From NCBI GenBank assembly GCA_017524385.1, contig JAFWSS010000038.1, forward strand, positions 1 to 50,963: 50,963 nucleotides of DNA, given 5' to 3'. Shown piece after piece: positions 8,227-15,527 of the stretch. Each line of letters begins with the position of its first letter. The first letter of the stretch is position 1. Position numbers and translations under genes: made by a program. The notes below the pieces were generated by a model, which was given only the letters and a program-made list of their open reading frames with translations, searched no databases and was not told where the DNA came from. This DNA is from Prevotella sp. GTDB lineage: Bacteria; Bacteroidota; Bacteroidia; Bacteroidales; Bacteroidaceae.

Positions 8227-8316
8227 GCGTGGCCTGACAAGTCCGATGGGGCTGGGCGGGTTCGACTCGTCCGACTGATATCAAAGAAAGAAAACAACCA
8301 ATATTAGAGTAAATAT

Positions 8317-10101
8317 ATGAAAAAACTATTACTTTTTGCAGCCTTGATGGCATGGGTGGGCGTAGCAAGCGCACACACCGTGACCGTGGGCTATTCCAAT
8401 GGCCAAGTGGCCGAGACAAGTCCTTACAAGATTTCAGGCAAGGGGCATGTGAGTGCCGCTGTATACATCACGCCCGAAGTGTATCAGAGATATGCCCAAT
8501 GCGACATCATGGGCATCAGCGTGGGCCTTGCCTCCGCCAAATACTGCGACTCTCTCACCGTATGGATGCGTGAGTCGCTCGACGGCGATGACATCGTCAC
8601 GAAGACCATCAAGAGAAGCGCCAATGCCAGCATCGACCAAGGATGGAACAATGTCTTGTTTGACACGCCCATGCCATTGGAAGGAAAGAGTTTCTACATC
8701 GGCTACACCTATCACCAGTCCTACAAGGACGGTGCCGTGTCGGTGGTGGGAGACCCCATACCCAACACCTCCTACCTCAAGCGTGGAAACCTGGCCAACT
8801 GGGAGGACATCTCCTCGGGGGGCGTCCTCAGTCTGGAACTGCTCGTTGGTGGTGACAACATGCCGCCCTACGACCTGAAAGTAGTGTCCGCCACCGCCAC
8901 ACGTGGTGCAGACAACGTGGTCAACGTCGTGACCAACATCATCAACAACGGTTCGAAGGCTGCTACGGAATACGACCTCACCTTCTCGGCAGAGGGATAT
9001 AATTATGTGAAAACCATCAGCACGCCGATTGCCAGCGGTGCCAACACGAAGGTTTCCACCATCCTGTACGACGTGCCCGAAGCGGTGGGATTCGACCTTC
9101 CCATGACGGTGACCGCCACGCGCATCGCCGATGGCGAGGACAGTTACCCTGAGGACAACAGTGCCGTCGTCTCCATGCGCATATCGCGCAATGTCGTGGT
9201 GGAGGAATTCACCGGCACCGGCTGCGGTTGGTGTCCTCGCGGCCTAGTGGGCATGGACAAGATGCATGAGAGATATGGCGAGCAATTCATAGGCATCGGC
9301 ATCCATCAGTACAACAGCAGCGACCCCATGTGCCCCTCCCGTTACAAGAACCTGGGCTTTGACAGTGCTCCCCTTTGCAAGATCAACAGGAGATATTTTA
9401 CCGACCCCTATTACGGCAATGGCGAGGACATCTGCAATGACTTCGAGGCAGAGATGGAAGTGCCGGCATACATCTCCGTGATGGTTTCCGCCACTTTCAA
9501 CGCCGACCGCTCGGCGGTGGACATCACAGCCGATTTGAATTCCCAGGCAGTCATGAGCGGACTTTCCGTGGCCTTCGTGCTCACCGCCGACAGCGTCACG
9601 GGAACGGAAAGGGCTTGGAAGCAGGGCAATTACTATTACCAGTATTCGCAGTCGCAACTGCCTGACGACTTGAAGCAGTTTGGCAATGGCGGCGTGAACG
9701 GCAGTAGTTCTTTCTTCTGGATTTTCAACGACGTGGCCATCGGAAGCTATTATGAGGGTGGCAAGTATGAGATGTCGATAGGCAACATCGGCAACCATGA
9801 GACGAAGACCGTCACCGCCACCGTGGAAATGCCCACCAAGGCCGTGCTGGTGAATGCTCTCCGCTACGACCTCATCACCGCCAACGTTCTCGTGTTGGAT
9901 GACAGAGGCATCGTTGCCAATGCCGCCAAGGTCAGGGTGGTGGATCCCACCGACGTGAAAGAGTTGGATGTCAAGCCCGCCGGCAACCTCCGCGAGGTGG
10001 CCCGTTATACGTTGGACGGACGGATGATCACCACTCCCCAGAAAGGCATCAATATCGTCAAGTTGTCGGATGGTTCCACCATCAAGGTCAATGTGAAATA
10101 A
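8317..10101 (+). CDS. Secreted Omp28/thioredoxin-fold protein with T9SS-like tail
   Basis: The 594-residue product has a signal peptide (1-19, ending GVASA). An N-terminal beta domain (about 20-190) precedes a CARDB-like Ig domain (about 190-285), then an Omp28 module beginning VVEEFTGTGCGWCPRG with C303 and C306, and a tail YTLDGRMITTPQKGINIVK at about residues 565-594. The tail resembles short Por/type IX sorting signals of Prevotella. The CGWC module is clearly related to the lipoprotein encoded just upstream, so the two look like a membrane-anchored and a secreted version of one fold. A gap of 90 nt without a promoter separates them. Confidence 0.82.
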   Translation: MKKLLLFAALMAWVGVASAHTVTVGYSNGQVAETSPYKISGKGHVSAAVYITPEVYQRYAQCDIMGISVGLASAKYCDSLTVWMRESLDGDDIVTKTIKRSANASIDQGWNNVLFDTPMPLEGKSFYIGYTYHQSYKDGAVSVVGDPIPNTSYLKRGNLANWEDISSGGVLSLELLVGGDNMPPYDLKVVSATATRGADNVVNVVTNIINNGSKAATEYDLTFSAEGYNYVKTISTPIASGANTKVSTILYDVPEAVGFDLPMTVTATRIADGEDSYPEDNSAVVSMRISRNVVVEEFTGTGCGWCPRGLVGMDKMHERYGEQFIGIGIHQYNSSDPMCPSRYKNLGFDSAPLCKINRRYFTDPYYGNGEDICNDFEAEMEVPAYISVMVSATFNADRSAVDITADLNSQAVMSGLSVAFVLTADSVTGTERAWKQGNYYYQYSQSQLPDDLKQFGNGGVNGSSSFFWIFNDVAIGSYYEGGKYEMSIGNIGNHETKTVTATVEMPTKAVLVNALRYDLITANVLVLDDRGIVANAAKVRVVDPTDVKELDVKPAGNLREVARYTLDGRMITTPQKGINIVKLSDGSTIKVNVK

Positions 10102-10107
10102 GAGGAT

Positions 10108-13100
10108 ATGTATAAGACTATCAAGACATTGGCTCTGGCAGGAGCTGTCATGGCCTCAATGGTGGCCATAGGCAGTTCAAGGCTTTCCGGTGCCTCCGAA
10201 GACGATTTCATCGTGCCGCCTTATGAGGAGGATTGGAAAACCGAGGGGATATTCGACAGATACACTGTTGTCGACGGCAATGAGGACAATCGCACGTGGA
10301 CTTTCAGCAACGGACAGGTGCGCTACCATTATTCCTCTGTCAACGCCGCCGACGACTGGCTTCTCACTCCTGAAATCCTTATGGAGTCGGGCAAGGTGTA
10401 TGAGTTCCTTGCCACCGCTTTCGCTGTCAGCGACTCATATACCGAGCGCATCGAAATCTGCCTGGGACAGGGTGTGGACCCTGCATCCTTCACCCAGGTG
10501 GTGGTGCCTCCCACCGACTTGGAGGGTTCCACCCCCCAGGAACTACCCGCCACCTTCACCGTCAGCGAGGGTGGATACTACCGCATAGGCTTCCATGCCA
10601 TCTCTGACAAGAACCATTTCTTCCTCACCCTCCAAGGGTGGTCGTTGAAGGTCTTGGTTGAGAGTGGCGCACCCACTGCCGTGACCGACTTGCAGGTGGT
10701 GCCTGGCGAGAAGGGCGCCCGCACGGCCACGCTGAGTTTCATCGCCCCGACGACGATGGTGGCTGGTGACCCGCTCACCGAACTGGACCGCATAGAGGTG
10801 TATGGCAACGGTCGTTTGCTGACCACCATCGACCATCCCGTCCCCGGTGAGGCCCAGAAGGTTGATGTGACATTGGAGGAAGATGGCATGTACGACTTTG
10901 AAGTGGTGGGATGCAATTCCTCTGGCGTGGGCATATCGGCCTATGCCAGTGCTTACATTGGTAGCGACGTTCCCGTTGTCGCCGGTGCCGTGGGGTGCTT
11001 CGACCTGCGTGATGGCAAGATGTCGTGCTCCTGGAGTGCTGCCGGCGAGGTGGGTGAGCATGGGGGGTATGTCGATTCCACGGCTGTGGAATACCGTCTC
11101 TACTCCCTCGATGCCAGTGGAAAGCGTGGCGAGATGCTCGCCTCGACGACGGATACCTGTTGCGTGGCCGACTATTCCTCCTTCGACAATGATATCGCCA
11201 GGATTCTTGAGGTGGAGATGGTGCCGGTGTGCGCTGAGAAGGAAGGCAGTGCCATAGGTGGTAGGCTCATCCTTGGAAAGCCAACCCAATTGCCTTATCG
11301 GCAGTCGTTTGGCACCTCTTCAAAAGATGTCTTCTGGTGGCAGGAAGCCCAGGGTGGACGCTGGCTCTCCAGTCAGCAAACCGCCGACGGCGATGGCGCC
11401 TGCCTGCGCTTCGTGGCCGATGACTCCATCGCCAGAGGCAAGGCATGCAGTGAGAAACTGACTCTCGTGGGTGCTGCGCGGCCTATGCTTCTTTTCCAGC
11501 ATTCCACCAAGCCTGGGCAGAATATCCGTCTGCACGTGTTGGCTGACCGCCAGGATGCCAACGGCCCTGTATTGCTCAAGACCATCTTCCCCGATGATGA
11601 GAAGAGCGAGGCGTGGGTGCAGGAAGGCATCGACCTGGGCGAATTCTTGGAGGATGACTACCTGGTGCTGACCTTCATTGTCGAGGCCGACGAGAAGGAT
11701 GCCGTGTGCCGCATCGACGACATCCAGGTGAGGGACGTGCCCGACTGTGACCTGGAGTTGGTGTCTGTGCAGTTGCCCAATCAGGTGAAGGTAGGTCATG
11801 AAGAGTTGGCTGTCGTCACCGTGCGCAACAATGGTCTGATGTCGGTTGGAGAGGATGCCTATGCATTGGAACTCATCGTGGGCGATAGCACGGTCACTGC
11901 CTGCGCCCAGGTGTTGGAGTTGGCTCCGTTCAGTGGGACGGCCACCTATACCTTCACGTTCACGCCTTCCATCTTCGACCAGGTGGTGATAGAAGTGGGT
12001 GCCAAGGTGTCGTGCCCGGAAGACATTGATGAAGACAACAATGTGGCCAAAGCGGTGGCAAGTGTCAAACAACCGTCGGTGGCCCGCATGGTCAACCTGA
12101 CAGCAGAGGCTTGTGGTTCCGATGTGTCGCTTGCATGGAGCCTCCCCAATGGCTCTCTCGACGTGGGAAACATCATCACCGAGGATTTCGAGGATACCGA
12201 GACGTTCGCCAATCTGTCTGCCGGTGGCATCACTGCCGACAATCATTGGGGTGAGCTAGGAAGTTGGAAACTATATGATGGCAACGGCACGCCGGTGCGT
12301 GTGGTGGAGTTATGCGACTCCGACAGCATAGGTTCGCCGAAGGCCTTCCAGGTGTTCAACGCCTTTGAGAGCGGTCTCGACATGACCGACTACGATGTGG
12401 TGGAGTCGATGGCTTCCTACTCGGGCGAACAGATGCTGTTGGCTATGACTCCTGCCGATGGACAGCCAAGCGACAAGTGGCTCGTCTCTCCGTTGCTCTC
12501 CGGTACCGAGCAGACCATCAGCCTTTTCGTCAGTGCTACTGCCAACGACCCGGGTACGACGTTTGAAGTGTTGTACACCACATCTAACACTCCCGAGGAT
12601 TTGGAGCAATACCGACTGCTCCATGAGGGCGTGGCGTCTACCATGGACTGGAACGAGGTGAGGCTCGACCTGCCTGTTGGCGCTCGCTATTTCGCCATAC
12701 GCAGCACGGCTTCCGGAACCGCCGGTTTCATGGTTGATGACATCACCTTCACCGCCTCTCCCGTGATGCAGATGCCGAAGGCTCGTCCTGTGCTCACGGG
12801 ATGCCATGTCTATCGTGACCAGGTGCTCATTGCCCAGTTGGATGCCAGTACCGTGGAATATGTCGACAACGAGGTGGAGAATGGCCAACACACCTATTAT
12901 GTCACTGCCGTATATGGCGAGACAGAGTCGGCACTTTCCAACCCCGCCATAGTGGATGTTGGTGCCACAGCCATACCAGAGGTACCGGCTTCAGCGACCC
13001 GCTTCGGCGACGACATCATGGTATATGACCTTCGCGGAGTCTTGCTGGGCCATGGCCGTGATTGTTTCTCCTCCCAGCCCAGGGGTGTATATGTAATCAA

Positions 13101-13143
13101 GGACAGGCAAACGGGTCGTGTGGCGCGTGTGGCCAAGAAATAA
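10108..13143 (+). CDS. Choice-of-anchor-J / fibronectin-III adhesin-like protein
   Basis: The 1011-residue product starts 6 nt after the preceding gene. After a signal-like segment (about 1-25) come a choice-of-anchor-J (cleaved-adhesin-like) jelly roll (about 28-190), a fibronectin-III-like domain (about 192-290), a second jelly-roll-like region (about 390-545), a CARDB-like domain (about 548-655), another anchor-J domain (about 680-890, with the motif WLVSPLLSG) and a final fibronectin-like strand set. The last 40 residues (MVYDLRGVLLG ... GVYVIKD) resemble a Por/type IX C-terminal tail. Related modules occur in HagA/gingipain adhesin regions. Most likely a cell-surface or secreted adhesion protein; its ligand is unknown. 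A strong terminator follows. Confidence 0.8.
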   Translation: MYKTIKTLALAGAVMASMVAIGSSRLSGASEDDFIVPPYEEDWKTEGIFDRYTVVDGNEDNRTWTFSNGQVRYHYSSVNAADDWLLTPEILMESGKVYEFLATAFAVSDSYTERIEICLGQGVDPASFTQVVVPPTDLEGSTPQELPATFTVSEGGYYRIGFHAISDKNHFFLTLQGWSLKVLVESGAPTAVTDLQVVPGEKGARTATLSFIAPTTMVAGDPLTELDRIEVYGNGRLLTTIDHPVPGEAQKVDVTLEEDGMYDFEVVGCNSSGVGISAYASAYIGSDVPVVAGAVGCFDLRDGKMSCSWSAAGEVGEHGGYVDSTAVEYRLYSLDASGKRGEMLASTTDTCCVADYSSFDNDIARILEVEMVPVCAEKEGSAIGGRLILGKPTQLPYRQSFGTSSKDVFWWQEAQGGRWLSSQQTADGDGACLRFVADDSIARGKACSEKLTLVGAARPMLLFQHSTKPGQNIRLHVLADRQDANGPVLLKTIFPDDEKSEAWVQEGIDLGEFLEDDYLVLTFIVEADEKDAVCRIDDIQVRDVPDCDLELVSVQLPNQVKVGHEELAVVTVRNNGLMSVGEDAYALELIVGDSTVTACAQVLELAPFSGTATYTFTFTPSIFDQVVIEVGAKVSCPEDIDEDNNVAKAVASVKQPSVARMVNLTAEACGSDVSLAWSLPNGSLDVGNIITEDFEDTETFANLSAGGITADNHWGELGSWKLYDGNGTPVRVVELCDSDSIGSPKAFQVFNAFESGLDMTDYDVVESMASYSGEQMLLAMTPADGQPSDKWLVSPLLSGTEQTISLFVSATANDPGTTFEVLYTTSNTPEDLEQYRLLHEGVASTMDWNEVRLDLPVGARYFAIRSTASGTAGFMVDDITFTASPVMQMPKARPVLTGCHVYRDQVLIAQLDASTVEYVDNEVENGQHTYYVTAVYGETESALSNPAIVDVGATAIPEVPASATRFGDDIMVYDLRGVLLGHGRDCFSSQPRGVYVIKDRQTGRVARVAKK

Positions 13144-13164
13144 CCTAGGAAAACTAGAAATACT
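13144..13164 (-). repeat. CTAG-type repeat, reverse complement of 45005-45025
   Basis: The 21 nt immediately after the stop codon, containing CCTAGGAAAACTAG, are an exact reverse complement of 45005-45025 in the CTAG-repeat tract near the GH98 gene. A related sequence lies inside the 5' end of the DUF1593 gene (about 15240-15300). Confidence 0.7.
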
Positions 13165-13174
13165 ATTAATTCGT

Positions 13175-13212
13175 CCCGCCGTTTCATTGATGGAATGGCG
13201 GGGCTTTTTTTA
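13175..13212 (+). terminator. Rho-independent terminator of the exported cluster
   Basis: CCCGCCGTTTC (13175-13185) pairs with GGAATGGCGGG (13192-13202) with G-U pairs, followed by CTTTTTTT. It lies about 30 nt after the anchor-J gene. Confidence 0.8.
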
Positions 13213-13349
13213 TCATTATGGTGATAAAATAATGAAATATCAGATGAAAAATCGTCATTATGTGATGCTTTAGACCCTAAATTTGCATGTTTTTGTGAAA
13301 AATTTGAAAAAATAGGCTTGAAAATTTCACGTATTTGGATTTTATTTCG

Positions 13350-13357
13350 TATCTTTG
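13350..13357 (+). promoter_or_regulatory. -7 element before a small membrane ORF
   Basis: TATCTTTG matches the -7 consensus and lies 62 nt before the ATG of the small ORF at 13420. No TTG sits at the proper distance, so strength is uncertain. Confidence 0.4.
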
Positions 13358-13419
13358 TGGCCTAAAGTGAGAAGATCAGCATTGATTTAAAAGATTAGCA
13401 CTGTTTCATTATTGGATCT

Positions 13420-13623
13420 ATGATTCTTTCCTTGGGTATATGTTGCATAGTTGCCATAATGTTACTCATCCTAGCTAAGACTATGGGCAGGAAGGAGTGC
13501 AAGGCTGATACCTTTGATGGCGTAAGCGCCTCAGAGGTTGAAATGCTATGTCGTCCCATGGGGGCAGTGACGCTGGCTTCTTGTTGGAAGAGAATATTTT
13601 CACACAACAGACATGCTAAATAG
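13420..13623 (+). CDS. Possible small single-pass membrane protein (67 aa)
   Basis: The frame starts with a hydrophobic segment (residues 2-19, with LGICCIVAIMLLILA) followed by KTMGRKE and a soluble tail with three more cysteine or aromatic positions. A terminator closes the previous transcript upstream and a consensus -7 element lies 62 nt before the ATG, so the ORF has its own likely transcript. There is no clear Shine-Dalgarno sequence and no recognised family. Short length makes chance a real alternative. The surrounding 13213-13840 gap otherwise shows only A/T-rich sequence, a weak hairpin near 13633-13655 and the inverted repeat at 13808-13834. Confidence 0.35.
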   Translation: MILSLGICCIVAIMLLILAKTMGRKECKADTFDGVSASEVEMLCRPMGAVTLASCWKRIFSHNRHAK

Positions 13624-13807
13624 TACTACAGATGTCGGACGGTCAGCGGACCGCCCTTATGGATATACATCGAAAAGGTAAGAAGTTAATAGTGAAATAA
13701 GTGACCTTTTTTTTAAGTTTTGAATGAATGGGGGCTATGGCGATGGGTTCGTCGTAGTCTCTTTTTTTATTCTATTTTTTTGCTTCGCTGTTTTTTGTCG
13801 CGACTCG

Positions 13808-13834
13808 GCAGAGTTCAAGCAAGCTTGACTCTGC
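13808..13834 (-). terminator. Inverted repeat after the DUF1593 gene
   Basis: GCAGAGTTCAAGC (13808-13820) pairs with GCTTGACTCTGC (13823-13834) apart from one bulged base, 7 nt after the stop codon of the leftward gene. No T-run follows on the minus strand until about 13800-13760 on the opposite face, so it may act as a transcript-end stem rather than a classic terminator. Confidence 0.45.
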
Positions 13835-13840
13835 TAATCT

Positions 13841-15337
13841 TCAATTTTCAATCTTCAATATAACCCTGTGGTATGCAGCGAGTGAGATGGTGTGGTTGTC
13901 GTGCACCTCGCATATGACGTGTATTTCTGCTCCATCTGCCCCGGTGGGGATGGTGAGAGAGGCCTTTTCTTGTGTACCGTTGATGGTGATGGAAGTTGGG
14001 CATTTGCCAGCATCCCGTTGTATCCACCATTTGAACGAGATGGCGTCTCCGTCAGGGTCTTTGGTGCCGGAAGCATCGAGGGTGACGGTTGTTCCGGGTT
14101 TTGCAGTCATCAGGGTGGGGTAGGGGCCTTGTTCTCCATTGACGATGACGATGGGGTTGCGGTTTCCCTTGCCTGTTGCCGCCCATTCGATGCGTGCGGC
14201 GAAGTCGTTGAAGATGTCGGGATAGAATTGTTCCTCGTATTGTCTGGAAATGTTTTTCTGCGGTGGTCGCCAGTTGGTCCACGCCACGGTAAGTGAGTCG
14301 GGGCACATGTCACGGCAGAAGCATCCTGCCCAACCTATTTGCGTCGGGTCGTCAGGGTTGTGCAGTCCGTTGGGAAGGATGTTGAGCCAACTGGGTGTGT
14401 CGCCCTCCACTCCCCATTTGTAAGTGGGGTAGGTGCTGCCGAGTTTCCCCTTGCCTTGAATCATCGATGCGTATTGCGACCAGTTCTTGACCCCCAATTC
14501 GTTTTGTGACAGCCATGCGCTTTCGTCCCAGATGAAGAGGAGGTCGCGGGCGAATTCCCTTCGTAGCCATTGGTGTGAACTGTAGGCTCTGTTGGCACGC
14601 ATGGCCCACACCATGTCCTGGTCGGTGATGGTGAAGAGTCGCAGTTTGCTCAGGAACGTGCGCAGTTGTTCAGGCGTACGCTGCTTGCTCACCTGCCAGA
14701 TGGCCTGTGCCAATGTGTTGGCGCCCCCCCAGGCAGCCACCCACAGCGGTCGCGGGTCGTCTTCGTCCACCAGGCGTATGATGAGGTCGCTGCCGGCAGA
14801 ACGGTTGTCCTCGCCGATGACACCGATGCCCGACCGTGTGCTGCCCATTGCCACGCGGCTGCGCAGGTATTCGGCACTGGGCCAATAGCCTATCTCCTGG
14901 CATCCCGACTCCTCTTCCACGCTGTGGAAGCCTTTTTGGCCGGAGCGTTTCATCAGTTGTCGCACGTCGTGGCTGTAGGCATCGATGACCCTCCAGAGTG
15001 AGTCAGCCCACTCCCTGGGATAGGGGTCGCAGTTCCACCCTGTGGTGGTGATCAGCGCCTCGATTTCCACTTGGTCGGCATAGGTCATCAGCCTCACCAT
15101 CGACTCCATGTCGTCGGGTTCGATGTCGCCCGGGGCGATGTCGGTGAGCACCACGAGCCTCGGTTTCAAGTAGGGGGCTCCATAGGCCGTTACTGTCAGG
15201 CTTGTGAGGAGAAAACAGATGGCAAGGAGGCTGGTAATCTTAACTCCCCTGGAGATGCCAGTGCCCCTAGGAAAACAAGTGGCCCTAGGATTACTAGAGC
15301 CCTTGCAAGTATTGGTAGTATGAAAAATCTTTTTCAA
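13841..15337 (-). CDS. DUF1593 / Sde182-like nucleoside-hydrolase-fold protein
   Basis: The 498-residue product contains a nucleoside-hydrolase-like domain from about residue 55 (KPRLVVLTDIAPGDIEPDD, with the acidic cluster DIEPDDMES) to about 320, then a C-terminal PKD/Ig-like domain (about 395-498) containing ASGTKDPDGDAISFKWW. This is the DUF1593 family, described as cellulose-binding Sde182-like and often found with plant-polysaccharide enzymes; substrate unknown. The N-terminus is odd: the only start in frame before a stop is a TTG at 15337, and about 30 residues (FHTTNTCKGSSNPRATCFPRG) precede the hydrophobic signal-peptide core SLLAICFLL. Those extra codons contain two CCTAGG sites like the local CTAG-type repeat. 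The gene is leftward, upstream of which lies a MITE-like element and then GH8. Confidence 0.82.
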   Translation of the reverse strand: MKKIFHTTNTCKGSSNPRATCFPRGTGISRGVKITSLLAICFLLTSLTVTAYGAPYLKPRLVVLTDIAPGDIEPDDMESMVRLMTYADQVEIEALITTTGWNCDPYPREWADSLWRVIDAYSHDVRQLMKRSGQKGFHSVEEESGCQEIGYWPSAEYLRSRVAMGSTRSGIGVIGEDNRSAGSDLIIRLVDEDDPRPLWVAAWGGANTLAQAIWQVSKQRTPEQLRTFLSKLRLFTITDQDMVWAMRANRAYSSHQWLRREFARDLLFIWDESAWLSQNELGVKNWSQYASMIQGKGKLGSTYPTYKWGVEGDTPSWLNILPNGLHNPDDPTQIGWAGCFCRDMCPDSLTVAWTNWRPPQKNISRQYEEQFYPDIFNDFAARIEWAATGKGNRNPIVIVNGEQGPYPTLMTAKPGTTVTLDASGTKDPDGDAISFKWWIQRDAGKCPTSITINGTQEKASLTIPTGADGAEIHVICEVHDNHTISLAAYHRVILKIEN

Positions 15338-15342
15338 TTTTA

Positions 15343-15527
15343 AAGTAGGTAATCAAAATTATCTGTTACTATCATTCTTGTAGGTGTTGTATAGTCTTTT
15401 ATGTTTCTTTGGCGCATATTTTTCACTCATCCTCAGTCACATAGCCCGCTATGCTCCTTCGTCTGAGAGCAAAATCTGCATCCAAATAAATCATAAAATA
15501 CTATCATCTAATTTTGATCACCTACTT
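15343..15527. mobile_element. MITE-like element with 19-bp terminal inverted repeats
   Basis: Ends 15343-15361 (AAGTAGGTAATCAAAATTA) and 15509-15527 are inverted repeats with one mismatch, 185 bp in all. The interior carries no gene but contains segments (CATAGCCCGCTATGCTCCTT at 15440-15459 and the CCAAATAAATCATAAAA region at about 15482-15498) that recur at 22569-22722. The right end overlaps the GH8 gene: its stop codon (15518-15520) and the two codons before it lie within the terminal repeat. No target-site duplication is clear. Confidence 0.55.
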
